DNA of 64,000 nucleotides, from contig VJWN01000015.1 in NCBI GenBank assembly GCA_007644065.1, positions 418,658 to 482,657 of the forward strand, written 5' to 3'. Of the stretch, positions 34,419 through 46,800 are shown in pieces. The notes beneath the pieces were generated by a model that worked only from the letters and a program-made list of their open reading frames with translations, ran no database searches and had not been told where the DNA came from. The stretch is from Margaritispora aquatica. Taxonomy: Eukaryota > Ascomycota > Leotiomycetes > Helotiales > Discinellaceae. A program made the position numbers and the translations under genes. How positions within the stretch are numbered: the first letter of the stretch is position 1; every line of letters begins with the position of its first letter.

Positions 34419-35634
34419 ATGTCCGTCAACCAAGTCGACTTCGGCACCGCCATCGCGGCCGTGAACAGCAACAGCCACCTACGCGTGTACTGGCAAGCCA
34501 CCCTCGCTGGTGTGCGCGAGAGCACCTACGAAGGCAGCTGGGGCGGTGGTGTCAGTGCTCTCAGCCACTTGAACGCCAAGTTCCCCACTCCTCTTGCGGC
34601 TACGTCTAAGGGGTTGAAGAACGTAAGCGAGACCAACTTCCAATCCCAATACACAAAGCACAATCCCCACTCTAGTGCTCCAACAAAAGCTGCTTCATAA
34701 CTTTGCCCTGCATAGCCATGCAAAGTAGCGTCTACTAACCAACACCAACCCAGATCCGGATCTACTACCTCTCTGCCGACAACAAGCTCTGCGAGCACTG
34801 CTACGATGAGGGCTCGGGCTGGTACGCCGGCTCCCTGAACAAGAGCGGCTTTGTCGTCGCTCCATACTCCAAGATTGCGGCTTGCTTCCTTGCGACCACG
34901 GATATGAAATTGCGTGTCTTTGTACAGAGCCCCGATGACACTATTCAGGAATATGGTTACGGTAGGTTTTCAGACCCAACACCCATGAGTTGTTGATTTG
35001 TCGGTAAGCACGTCTCGCTAACGAGTACAAACTTCAAGATGGCGCCGGCTGGCAGAAATCGGCAAACTTGGGTGCTGCGCTCCCAGGAACACATATTGCT
35101 ACGACTTCGTGGTCGGGCGCCGTTCCGCTAAGCGTCAGGTAAGATCTCAAATTCCTAAGTGCTTAATCCACCCCTCTCTTGCCTCTTTCCCCATCTGCAC
35201 CTAGACCCAAAGGCTAACCTTGCCCCTCTCTCCCACCCAGAACCTACTTCCAAACCGCCAACAACACCATCGTCGAGAAAGCTTGGGACGGAAACTGGAC
35301 CAACGGTGCGATGTCTATCCCCAACGCCCCCGTTCGCGCTGCCCTCGCCGTGATCAACTTCAACCCCTCCAAGAGCGGTGTCTCGTTGCGCCTGTACCAC
35401 GTCGGCGCCAACAACATGATTCTCGAGAAGGCGTTCGATAATGGACCCTGGTACGACGGCGGATTCAAGCAGGCCTGTATCCCAGGCTCAAAGGTTGCGG
35501 CTATCTCTTGGCCCGGTCCCGAAATCCGCCTGTACTTCCAGAATGGCACGCAAGACTCGGCAATTACTGAGTGGTGCTATAGCGGTGGATGGGTTCCTGG
35601 ACGCCCAGCATTGCCACCTGCTTCATCTGCATAG
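34419..35634 (+). CDS. Fungal fucose-specific lectin (AAL-type beta-propeller)
   Basis: Four exons (34419-34622, 34754-34961, 35039-35138, 35241-35634) with introns of 131, 77 and 102 bp give 301 residues. The sequence shows repeating blades of the fucose-specific lectin family (PF07938, Aleuria aurantia lectin type): LRVYWQ, IRIYYLSADNKLCEHCYDEG, LRVFVQSPDDTIQEYGYDGAGW, VRTYFQTANNTIVEKAWDGNW, LRLYHVGANNMILEKAFDNGPW and IRLYFQNG. Six blades bind L-fucose through conserved Arg, Glu and Trp residues, seen here as R-x-Y/F, E and W in each blade. Length fits the family (about 310). No signal peptide is present, so the protein is cytosolic or leaves by an unconventional route. Family members serve in fruiting-body or spore defence or in host glycan binding; the role here is unknown. 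Confidence 0.92.
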
Positions 35635-36189
35635 ATGGCGGAGTGATGAGCTCGTCAAGGGACTGGAAAATCGAGGAAAACACTCAGTGGTGATGGCAGG
35701 GTTGGATTTCATTGAAGCCGCTCTTTTTGGGTAGTCTTTCAAAATTGAACGGGTGAAAAGTTGAACAGGTGAAAAAGCTCAAGGGAGAACTTCGAGGCAT
35801 ATCGTTATTTTAGCGAGCTTCAGTCGCTCATTATTCAAATAGTCCCTAACAAAAGCGTTACTTCAACATCTTGTGTTTCCGTACATGTGGCACTTCTTAA
35901 AACCTACCTCATCAATATGTCCCGCTAGAAACAGCAGAGATCCCTCTGATGAAGAATATCATCCCATGGTGTCCGACGACTTGGCGAGAATGATGAATTG
36001 ACCACTCTATCTACCCAACTCTAGCTTATCTATATATACTTCTAAATCGTGCATAACACAAAAACTATGTTCCAACACCTCCTCAAAGCAAATTTTCTCT
36101 TACTTTTCAGTATGCCCCAATGTTGTACAACATACATTAACGATACGATGCTTTCTCTTCCCCACCCCCCTAACTTCGTGGCCAGGTAC
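35635..36189. other. Intergenic between convergent genes
   Basis: This is the shared 3' flank of the lectin and the GPI-anchored protein. No gene is seen. Confidence 0.5.
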
Positions 36190-36854
36190 TTACAACATAA
36201 CCATCACAGCACCCAACGCAACAACCCCACCCAGTGCACCCTTGACACCCAATGATGCTCCTGAATTTCCCGTAACGGCCGCGACAGCACTAGAGCTCGA
36301 GCTCGTTCCCTTTGAGACACTTCCACTCGTACCTGTCACTGCTGCACCCGTCACACTCGCACTTCCGCTCCCAGTCGTCGGCGTCGCACCCGATCCCAAA
36401 ATAACATCCAACTCCGAGTAAATGAGGGTCTCTAGTCCGGCCACGAAGTCTCTCACGCCACCACTCGTAGGCAAAGCCTGGATATCACTGCTGATAGCCG
36501 CACGCGCCGATGTGCCAGTAGGGAGATGTGTTCCATCACCTATGAAATCGGCTTCGAGCTGCGAGAAGGGGTCGACGGAGGCAGTGGCGAGGACGCTGGC
36601 AAGGGAGACGAAAGTTGGGTTGGATTCGAGGGAGGACAGGATGGACTCTTCGGCGACGATGATGGCTGTGGTCTACAGGGAGCAAGGTGTTAGATTTTTG
36701 GGGATTGAAAGGAGTGTGAGAATGGGAGACTTGCTTGCGAAGGAGTAAGGCCGTAGTCTGGACCTAGATCTTCGGAATAGGATGCTGTTTGGCTGGACTG
36801 GGCTTGTGCTATAGCTGCCAGGCAGAGCATGGAGAGGGTAGTTTTGATATACAT
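36190..36854 (-). CDS. Small GPI-anchored Ser/Thr-rich cell-surface protein
   Basis: Two exons on the minus strand (36735-36854 and 36190-36672) give 200 residues. The N-terminus MYIKTTLSMLCLAAIAQA is a signal peptide and cleavage probably follows it. The middle (VAEESILSSLESNPTFVSLA, ISSDIQALPTSGGVRDFVAGL) is helical and moderately conserved-looking. The last 60 residues are Ser/Thr/Gly-rich and end in a hydrophobic GPI-type tail (GVKGALGGVVALGAVMVML). The only splice pair that keeps frame and family-like sequence uses a GC donor (CAA|GCAAGT) with a normal TGTAG acceptor. I know similar Ser-rich wall proteins from other ascomycetes but no function. A TATA-like element sits about 90 bp upstream. 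Confidence 0.8.
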
Positions 36855-36939
36855 GATGGTGTGAGTATATTTTTGCTTTTGTGTTTAAAGTTTCGAAAAA
36901 GGTCTCCTGAGGAAACAGATGTAAGGTGGAAACAGGCCG

Positions 36940-36948
36940 TTATATACT
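36940..36948 (-). promoter_or_regulatory. TATA-like element of the GPI-anchored protein gene
   Basis: The minus strand reads AGTATATAA about 90 bp upstream of the start codon at 36854. Confidence 0.45.
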
Positions 36949-38929
36949 ATTCATGCAGGAACTGGTAGATGAGATCAAATATACAAATACTCATCATTGC
37001 GGCGTAGTTCCAGGTGCAGGGGGCAACATTTCACAAGGGGACGGCCCCACTGGGCAACAAATCCCCGATTTTAATCTTATTCCAGAGGATTGCCTGGATG
37101 AGACGGGGGGCTTCAAACAGCGAACTGAGGGATCCTGAGATTCAGGCGGACGAAGTGTTCCGCATCGTATGATATGTTCTCAGGGGCATTATATTCTTTT
37201 CTCGCATTTAAGGAGAATGAAAGCCTATGGTTACAGCCTGTGTAGATAGTGTTCATAAAAGCATGTGTAATATAAACACATCGTTTGATGTATACTTGAT
37301 CTAAACATAATGCCATAAGATGTGAAGGTACAAAAGCATTCGAAGGATTCGAGAAAAAGACCGATTGGAACCGAGCTCACGTCACATCCCGTATTTCACG
37401 GCACCGGGAAATTCTTTTTTTAAGATTGAGGCGCCTGTCAGATCAAAGCTTATTTCCGTCCACAAGCTTGTCTCTGGATTTGGAATGTTGATTCGCTGGC
37501 TCGCATTGTACTGAGAAGAGAGAGCGAGTTATTATATCACATGATATGACTGTGTGTAATACGTGTCATGTGATGCAAGATTTGTGGCCAACCACCTACA
37601 TTTGGTAAGGTGGGTACAAAAATAACATCGCAAGTTCATAACTGACAATGAAGTACGTAGCTTTATTCTCATTCAAGTCTGAAGTCCTGCTTATTTGAGA
37701 AGTTGCAAATAAACAATCCTCTTTTAGAAGCAAAGAGGCTGTGAAAATAAAAGTGGCTGATGGTGAAGGTATTTAACAAAAATAATCATAGAAACATTTG
37801 AAAGCATGAAGACAAGAAGTAGCAGTGACTAGATGAATCTTGATACTTTCAGTTTCACTCACGTCGAAGTGTACTTTGAAGCTAGAAGTATTGAGTATAG
37901 AATATGGTAAAGAAAGGACCAGTATACCTTTCATTACCTCACTTGGTTTACAAATGCATTTGAGGGCCCTCGATATGATAGGATATCATTGCAACCCGTC
38001 CATGAAAATTCTTTCACCACTTGGTAGCTCAAATGCAGCATTGAGTTTAAAGAATTGCAGGTCAGAGCATGAACTGACTTTACTTCCTGTTCCTGAGATC
38101 TCCTCAATTGATGTTACCAAGGCTCGCATTCCCTTAGAATACTCTGTAATGTTCGTTATAGTTGATCCTCAGAATGAGTCAGATATGGAGAACTCAAACC
38201 AAAGTTTGCAATCATTGCTCCATGTGCATGTCTTTAGACGTAAAGGACCCGTGGTCATGGATATCCCAAAGCAGGACGGTCTGACTTGGAGATCACTAAT
38301 CATCCAAAAACCTCTAAAACATCTCAGTAAACATCAACGTTCTTGTTTTACTCCAAGCCCTCATACAATAACAAAACACCCACCTAACCTACTCGGTCTT
38401 CCTCTATTCGTATGTCACATGATGAGACAACCACCACCTGAATTCCTGGGGCAGATCTCGAACCCCAGAACATGGTTTGCACAACACCACCTCATGGTCG
38501 AAGCGTCGAGAGATCCAAGCTTTCCACCCCTCCTTTATGCCAGCCCCCGAGCCTCAAAGTCAACTCTTCGGGGCGCGTGGAACGGCTCGTGTAACCTGAA
38601 ATCTGGTGAACTCGATTCTTTACGAACAGGTTTAATGCAGGTGACACTCTCCTGTTGCATCGAGGCTGAAGAATTTCTTGGGATTGAAATTAATAGCCTA
38701 TCGGTATTCCTCCACCATGTCTTATGTTTTGGCTCCGAGATCAGCATACTCTACAACGGGCGTTGATGGCTGGATGAAAACATGGCCGATAGCTTGCATC
38801 ACTCTCTTTGTGCAACTGGCGCAAAGAGTTGATCTGATATCCAATGTGATGGAACAAGTAGGTGAGGTTGATTTTGAGGTGACCCCCTCGCGTGTGAGCG
38901 TGGGGTAATTTTGGAGGGGTGAGATAGCT
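36949..38929. other. Intergenic, no supported gene
   Basis: A long plus-strand open frame spans 37840-38766 (308 codons) but begins with TTG, has no early ATG, and shows no domain, signal peptide or membrane pattern. Nothing else is supported. This could be decayed coding DNA. Confidence 0.4.
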
Positions 38930-39945
38930 CACGAGTCAGCCCCTTCACCCTTTTCACATGGAAAAAGGTCGTGAAGCCCGTCATCTGATTCATTGGTCTC
39001 AAGTTCATTTGCCGCTCAGCTTCCATTTCTTCAACGTCGTCGCTGTGAAAGGAGAGATCATGATCCGGGTGATTCCGATTCAGCAGTGATTGTATGGACA
39101 ATGCTGATTTGGTTTTGCGCGCCATCCGGCAAGCTGCATCGATGATTTTGCCGAATCCAAGGATCGACAACTCGATGAAGCTTAAAGTGTCTGAAATGTG
39201 ACCGATATGGTTGTGATGTCTTTGAGAATGGGGGCAAATATGAAACACAACACCCTCCGGAGATAAATGATGACAGTAATACGCGTTTGTAATCCAGACT
39301 TGACTGCGAGTTCCTTGATTTTAGAGCTTCAGACGCGTCCTGGGTCGTGAATATCGAAGCATGATCAACTATGGACGACTGCTGACTCTAGAGGAAAGTC
39401 TTCAGAAAAGACTAGATGGACAAGATAAGAGGGCGAGGGGACGACCTCGAGGCTGATATATGCTTCAGATCATGGATAGAAGATAGTTCTTTAATCATAT
39501 CCCAATCTAGACTTCCGATCTTCAGGTTCACATTCTGCAGCTGGTCACGAGTGAGTAATAGCCAAGCACATATGAATCTCAGCTCAGGTACTTGATATTC
39601 CTCACCAATCGGCAAAGCAAAAAGCAATACAACTGCCATTACCAGCCGTGCCTCCCAGAATCCCAGCCATTCAGATTCAGGCTATCAATATCGGACCGGG
39701 TTTGAAGGAATTTGTTGTTAATTGATGTTACACGCTCGAAGCGCGACTCTTTGACCAGCCAAAAGAGAGGGAGAAGGAGATAGGTCGAGAAACCGCTTGG
39801 TTGAAGAAAAGGATCCGAACAATCCATACAACCATACAACCATACAATCCAAAGGAATCCACGACGGCATTGTTCTTTGCTGCCTTCCAGATATTCGGTT
39901 CTGTGCTTGTTTGCCATTGGCAAGAATTTTTCACCTCAACCACAA
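38930..39945 (-). pseudogene. Possible decayed minus-strand gene, family unknown
   Basis: Reading the minus strand leftward from 39945, protein-like segments appear one after another in different frames: YLLLPLFWLVKESRFERV, then a shift to GFWEARLVMAVVLLFALPIG and VPELRFICAWLLLTRDQLQN (to about 39412). ASIFTTQDASEALKSRNSQS with DYKRVLLSSFISGG follows at 39250-39360, then another shift to ILGFGKIIDAACRMARKTKS with ALSIQSLLN. Stops and frame changes separate them. The amino-acid texture and shared strand suggest a broken gene, but I cannot name the family, and some switches could be unrecognised introns. Confidence 0.3.
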
Positions 39946-40002
39946 CTCAGAATTCCTTTCTATCGTTGATATACCGCCTCTCATCTCGAACTGCCTTCCA
40001 CC

Positions 40003-40090
40003 AAAAAAAAAAAAAAAATCAAAATCAAAATCAAAATCAAAATCAAAATCAAAATCAAAATCAAAATCAAAGTCAAAATCAAACCCAAAA
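40003..40090. repeat. Poly(A)16 followed by (TCAAAA)12 hexanucleotide array
   Basis: An A16 run at 40003-40018 leads directly into about twelve TCAAAA units, one carrying a G substitution. The array lies about 560 bp upstream of the CCCH gene start, in its promoter or 5' UTR region. Confidence 0.95.
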
Positions 40091-40649
40091 TCGAGACTCG
40101 AAAAAAGAAAGATAGCTACTGTATTGTACTGTAGGTAGCCGTTTCTCTCCATCAACACCACCGCTTGGAGCAACAGCAAAATTCCAAACTCTCCAAACTC
40201 TCCTATCATTCTCGCACCATCGCAACAATTGAATACCGAGGAAAGATAGAAATTGGCACTTGCACTTGCGCTTGTTTGATAGGGTCGACAGGCATAATAA
40301 GTCGTCACTTTCGCTAGCGGAACTCGGCGGTCAAAATAGTCTGAGCCCTCTCGACTCTCGACTCTCGCCTTTCTTCCCGCTAGAGATTCACTCTTCTTCT
40401 GCCTCTTCAACAGCCTTCCTATACCCTCAGTCTCCGCAGCAGACCAAACAAACTGCCTCGAATTTCAGTTTACCTTCGACGGAAGAGTTATATAATCTCA
40501 TCTATATCCCTAGATTATCCCTCTCTATCCCATTCTTCACGCGACACAAATCCCCCACTTCGACGCGGGGTTAGCATTGCGATAGCAGAGTTCAAGGCTC
40601 TGTACATATATCAAACAGTCGAAATCGAGTCGCACGGTTCCAAAGGGTG
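40091..40649 (+). promoter_or_regulatory. Probable promoter and 5' leader of the CCCH gene
   Basis: This pyrimidine-rich DNA, with several TCTC and CTTT stretches, contains no gene and leads to the ATG at 40650. No discrete TATA element stands out, and transcription start is unknown. Confidence 0.35.
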
Positions 40650-42528
40650 ATGTTAAGTGGTCCTTCGAGAATGCCTTCCGAGTATCGACACATGAGTACC
40701 GGTTCTCTGAATATCCCCCCGCCATCTGCGCCAAACCTGAACAGCACCAACGGTCCGCCGCCAGCAGTCGGTGGAATGGGTAGATTTGATGGTCCTCGAA
40801 GCCCTCCAGGCAGACAGAGTAAGAAACCAGATTTCTGCCATATGCGACATGAATTAATTAATCGCAGATACATCTCACGTTCCATGCAAGTTCTTCCGCC
40901 AAGGTCAATGTCAGGCTGGATCAGCTTGTCCTTTTAGCCATGACCTCGCAAGTACAACCGAAAATATCTGCAAATATTTTGCAAAGGTAGGATGCATTTT
41001 CCTAGGCTTTCTTCACTGCTAATTTTCCAAGGGCAATTGCAAGTTTGGACCAAAGTGTGCAAATATCCACGTTTTGCCTGATGGACGAAGAGTAAATTAC
41101 AAGATGGGAGGAATGATGGGAGGCGGACACCTGAATATTGGAGGAAGACTGAATACCGACCTTTACAATCCTGCAAACTCTGGATCTGCGTTGACAAATG
41201 GATTCATTCGAGCAAATGCCACACCTATCTCACCCTACAGCCATCAATATAATCATTTCGGAAATCCAGATGACGGATACTCAACCCTTGGAGCTCGCCA
41301 CCAGAGCATTGATATTGCTGTTCCGAATATTGAGACGAGCTACGCTTCGAGACCTGCTTCTAATTATGGTTCACCTAGGGATGAGGATTTGAACCGGTTT
41401 GGCATGGGCCTATCCCCATCTGTAAAGGGTTTGAGTGTGCTGGATGCTCCAATGCCCGCATCATTCGACAGCAATGGTGTATCTTGGATTGCAAGAAATG
41501 GACCAATGGCATCTTCAGTACCAGCAAAGTTTGGCCTAGATTCGCCACCTGGATCACTTGGAATTGCAAAGGACGGCAGAACATCTGAAGCGTTGAAGAG
41601 TTTGCATAGCTCAGCTTTTGGAGACGATACAAGAGATCGATTCAATGGTGTCGCAGGATCACCTCCTGCATCGATTGGAGAAGAATACTTTGGCAGAAGA
41701 CCTATGCATTCACAACGGATATCCAAGCCAAAAGTCATGTCAGCAAGTTTGCCAAAGACTGTGGTTGACAAGGATTGGGATAATGATTTTTCATTTGAAG
41801 AGGATTGTCTACCAGAAACATTGAGGGAATTGATGACACCACAGGAGAAAGCTCGACGGGGCTCACGCACTGCTGAAGAGGAAGGCAGACCAATTCACAG
41901 TGGAACTGGAACTCCACTTAATGATATTCATTTCGGTTCGCCATCTCAATCCAGCCCATCTCGTTGGGGCCCATTGTTTCAACGTCACAAGGAGGAGGAA
42001 GATCGAGCACGCGCATCCGCTTTTGGCCATGTGGGGTCTCCATTGCGCAACTCTACGCTTCATTTTGGTGCAAGTCCAAGTGCTCGAACTAATGGTAGGC
42101 CACTTGCTTCTGGCGACTCTTCCCCATTCATCGCCTCGCCACCTCGCCAGAGCTCCATCACTCAATCTATCCTCGCTCAGCAGCTTTCACGTGCTCATAT
42201 CAGCAGATCTGAATCTAACAACAGTGATTCTGGTCTTCGTCCTGGCCGGGCTGCTAGCAACTCCATCGGATCCACTTCAAGAGTTGGTGACAGGCAAATC
42301 AGTTCTAGCAGCATCGGAAATGGCAACAGTGGTCGTTTCACAACCCCAATAGATGAGGAGCAAGCCGATTTTGTCTTCAAGATGGAGGGCATGGAAGAGG
42401 TCGATGATAAGAGCCGAGAGAAGCGCAACAGTGGAGGCTGGACATTTGCTAATGGCACCCGAACTCGAAATGGAGGCACTAGCACGACCAGCGGCACTGG
42501 TATTGATGGGATGTTTGGTGGACGTTAA
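40650..42528 (+). CDS. CCCH zinc-finger protein with two fingers
   Basis: Three exons (40650-40818, 40868-40986, 41032-42528) with introns of 49 and 45 bp give 594 residues. Two C-x7-C-x5-C-x3-H fingers lie at residues 63-81 (CKFFRQGQCQAGSACPFSH) and 91-109 (CKYFAKGNCKFGPKCANIH). The second intron falls inside the second finger. The remaining 480 residues are disordered: Gly/Met-rich after the fingers (MGGMMGGGHLN), then Ser/Pro-rich with many SP sites (GSPPASIGEEYF, GSPLRNS). A conserved-looking block FEEDCLPETLRELMTPQEKA is near residue 345 and a Gly/Arg-rich C-terminus ends MFGGR. Tandem CCCH fingers of this spacing usually bind RNA; a post-transcriptional or chromatin role is inferred only. 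Confidence 0.88.
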
Positions 42529-43824
42529 ACATATATCGCATAATCGCAGCATATGATGTCTAAATATCTTTAGCAACATCGTCAACCATTGGATTATCTT
42601 CCGGAATCTGGATATCAATTATGGTCTTCTCACACGCAAAAACAAAAACATCACCTCGGCGTTTCTCGGATCATTTGTCGCAAAGGCGCTACTTAATGAT
42701 ACACACTTTGCCAACCCATTTGCACACGCCAAACATCGCTTTGTACAATAGCCTATCATTTTCTGTTTCAGGCCCAATCCAATCATTTTCATCCGACTCC
42801 GAGGAAGCAAAACACGCGAGCTAGCTAGGTAGCGAAAACTGGAAATGCCGGGAGCAAGGGAGAATGAAATGGAATTTCTTGCATACTGGCGTTTTTCATG
42901 GGGGGAATGGAAAGGAGGGGATGAGGTATTTTGGCGTAAAATGTTTTTGCTTTGCTTTTGCACTGCGTTTGAGGTCTGGAGAAGACGACGAGGAGAGTCT
43001 TGGATAGGATGGTGTGTGGCTCGATGGTCATGGTAGTGGTCGTGGTGGTCGTGGTAGCATGCATGCAAAATCAAGACATGGAAACGAATGACCTTCACAC
43101 AAGATAGAAAATACCTGTGAACTACAGTACTTCTTTGGGTATCATGTTATATCACAGCTTTTCATCACTCTTCATTCAAATCCATTCGTCGTTCACATCC
43201 ATATCCCAGAGACACTTTCACTTTCCGTTCTCCATCACACACCTTGGTCTCATACTTACGATTTCGTCTACCTGCCTGTATTCATCGTGATAATTTTACA
43301 AACATTTACAACATATTCACCCATCTCTCACTGCTCCTCTGCTTATGCCAACCTACCTACCCAACCCACCAAATAAAATTTCCCATCCAAAAAAATATTT
43401 ATAAACCACGATCACGCCGATGCTAATAATACCACCTGAAGTAACTAAATTTCCCGATAAGCTCCGCTCCATCGACGCCTGATTTTTAAGACTTACCAAC
43501 TTACTGCCGCTCCGTCAACGTACCTTACCTTATCCTTCTATATACAGCACACTTGACCCGGATTTTGCAGATGCAGGTATTGTACAGTCGTTCATCTTCG
43601 TCATCGTCATCGTCGTTCATTCGATTCACTTGGGTTCATGCCATTCCAATCTTGGGACACAAAAAGTGTTCCTCCTCTTTCCCGTTCTCCATCACCATCA
43701 AGCATCTTTCTGCCTTGGAACTCAACCCTCCAGCTACCACTATCTTTCTTGTTCACCTCCCCGTCAACACCAAGGCTCTCTACACGTCGCTTAGCTTTCG
43801 CTGTCGCTCCTTCGTGCTCCAACT
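42529..43824. other. Intergenic between convergent genes
   Basis: This is the shared 3' flank of the CCCH and histidine kinase genes. Poly-T/A patches, a GTGGTC-type run near 43030-43055 and CCTACC motifs near 43350 are present. No gene is seen. Confidence 0.5.
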
Positions 43825-46800
43825 TCAATCACTCCTCCGCCTCCTCGCCCACTTCACGAGCATTTCCTCCAACTGGCCCCGATTCACCGGTTTCGGCAAA
43901 TAGTCATCCATGCCCGCATCATGGCACTTCTCCTTGTCGCCTTGGATCGCAGAAGCCGTCATCGCAATTACCGGGATATCTCTCAAAGATCCCATGCCCT
44001 GATCATGCCCACGGGATAATCGGCGATGGATCGAGGGCCCTCTGTTCCTCGTACTTCCTGCTGGACTACCACCACCACTACCACCGATAGCACTGTCCGT
44101 CAACTCCGCCCCATCAAGCGTGACGCTTAACCTCCTGCCCTCAGAAACATTAGCTAATTGCGGCCGAGAAGGGGGACATGGCTCAGAGAAATCGGTATCG
44201 GAGCGCAGGATGCGCGTCGCTTCGTAGCCGTCCAAAACGGGCATTTGCACGTCCATGAGGATGATGGCTGGACGAGGTTGAGTAGGCGACGGGTGCCGAA
44301 GGTAGGAGAGGGCTTCGCGGCCGTTCCAGACTGCTGTTACGGGGAAGCCAAGCTTTCGGATGTTTTTGATGGCGATGGTTTGATTTATTGCACTATGGAG
44401 AATATGGGTGATTAGCGAGGAATTTAGGATGGTAGGAGAAGTGAGGCGATAGAGAGGGTTGGGATAACATACTTATCTTCTACGACGAGGATGTGGGTTC
44501 GGCTTCGTTGCTCAGGCGTGAGGGATGGAGGTAAGCTGGTGATTGTGTCGATGCTTGATTGTCTGGATAGTGGAGCCACAGAGCCCTTTCTCGATCTAGA
44601 GATAGGAGGTGGTGCGAATTCCGTGACGCTGCTTGAGATTTGCTGGTTTAGTAGATCTTGGCTCATGGCCCTGTGGGTGATTGGTTGAGCCCAGGACGGC
44701 GAATTACTTGGAGGGATGTGGTATCGGAAACCAGGGTTGGGAGGAGATGATGATGGTAAGAAAGACTCATCTGACCAAGTGGAGACTTTGAACGGGACTG
44801 TGAAAGTGGCTTTGCTGCCTACCTGCGGAGTGGATTCTAGTTCGATCGAGCCGTGCATCAGACTTGCAAGATTCTTCGATATCGTCAAACCTAACCCAGT
44901 GCCTCCATAGAGCCTGGCCGTTGAAGCATCTCCTTGACTGAAGGGCTTGAAGAGTTTCTCGAGAACGCTGGATTCGATTCCAATTCCAGTGTCTTCGATC
45001 ACAAACTGGACTTCCAAGACCTCATGATTATCTTCTGCTCTTTTAGTTGTCGACGATACTTTTAACTTCACAAATCCTTGTCTGAATTTAGTTAGTTACA
45101 CATTTCATACAGTCTTAGTGCCGCGACATGTGGTGATAAGAAAGGAGTAAACAGAATTTTATGTCCAAGAATACGAAGCAAGCGACATCCTAACAGGATA
45201 TTGAGTATGCCAAGGGAATCTGACTTACCTAGTGAATTTAAGAGCGTTCGTAAGTAGGTTCGAAAGGACCTGCCTTACCCGTCCAGGGTCACCAAGCAGC
45301 TCGACATCTTGCTCCATGTTATTTTCATAAATAAAATCGAGACCTTTCTGTTCCGCAAACATGCTCAATAGCTTGCAAAGCTCCCCAGTTACGGAGGATA
45401 GACTGAATGGCACCTCCTCGATATCCAAGCGTCCACTCTCTATTTTGGAGAAATCCAGGATATCATTGACAATGGTAAGAAGTGCCTTTGCGGACAACTG
45501 AATACTATTGACATATTCTTTCTGTTCGCTGGTCAAGTTTGGATCGTCTCCAAGTAATTCAGCCATCCCGATGACGCCCTGTTCAAATTAGTGTGGTTGT
45601 ATAGACTGCGTGGTATACTACGTACTGCTGTTGGAGTTCTCAGCTCGTGAGACATCTGATCTTGATATTAGTGCAGCAACCTCTGGAGATTTCGAGCGAA
45701 ACATACATTTGCTAGAAATTGGCTTTTCATTCGATTCGAGTCCTTTGCGGCCTGCTCTTCCATTGTCAATCGTGCGTTATCAACGGCCAACACGGCTCTT
45801 GCTTTCACATCAGTGATGTCGATGCTCAGTCCAAGTGCCCCTTTCAGTGTTGGCTTTCGAGCACCATCTTCTGGATCATACTCAAGATCTGCCACGATTC
45901 GCGTTCGATAGCACCTCCCTCCAATAATGTCTTCAGATTGAGCGACATCAACTGCTCCCGAGAGCACATCTAAGACAATCTTTTGATATCCTGTAAGTGA
46001 GTGAGTAAGCAGTATGAGAAGCACTAAGTCAGAATCTAATCACCTGGAATGCCCCCTGGTTGTGTCTGTTCTGCAACGAGGATGGCATCTTTGCCTACTA
46101 AGGTCGACTTATTGTTAACATCATAAGCGGCTGACTCTGTATCCCACTGCATAGCTCCTTCGGCCATGGTAATAATCCTGTTCATGTCTATTGAAAATAG
46201 GTTTACTTCGGCGTGGGCAAGCACAGTGAGCATTTGCAATTTGTTCCGGGCCGCGTCTATTCGAGCGATAACGAGATCATGAATATCTGTGGTTGTGCCA
46301 TACCACTTCAAGATATTGCCTCGTTCATCTCGTAATGGTACAGCTCTAACAAGCATCCATCTGAAGAGCCCGTCTTTCCGACGGTAACGGACTTCAACCT
46401 CGCATTCACTTCCCTGTTCTCTGTAATAATTCCACTTTCCGACAAGTCTTGGTAAATCCTCCAAATGTATTGCTTGGTAGAATCCTTTGCCAATTGATTC
46501 CTCTCTTGACATGCCTGTAAAGTCATACCACTGAGCTTGTTAGCACTGCTCTGAATAATCTCGGATAATCCTCACCCGTCGTGAATACCAATCAACCTCT
46601 CCATCAGGTGTACCTGTCCATACTAGGTGGGGCATTAAATCGCAAATTGTTTCATGGCTTAGTAGCAGTCGAGCCTGTTCCTCACTCAAAAAGTCTGAGT
46701 ATTCTTGAAGATCATGGCACCAACAGACACCTCCTAAGAATTCGCCAGTATCTTCGTCGTAGATGCACTCGCCCGAAACGTTCATTATCAATCTTTTACC

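Noticed and set aside
37840..38766. 308-codon plus-strand open frame
   Set aside because: No early ATG, no domain, no signal peptide and no similarity that I recognise; kept only as possible decayed DNA.
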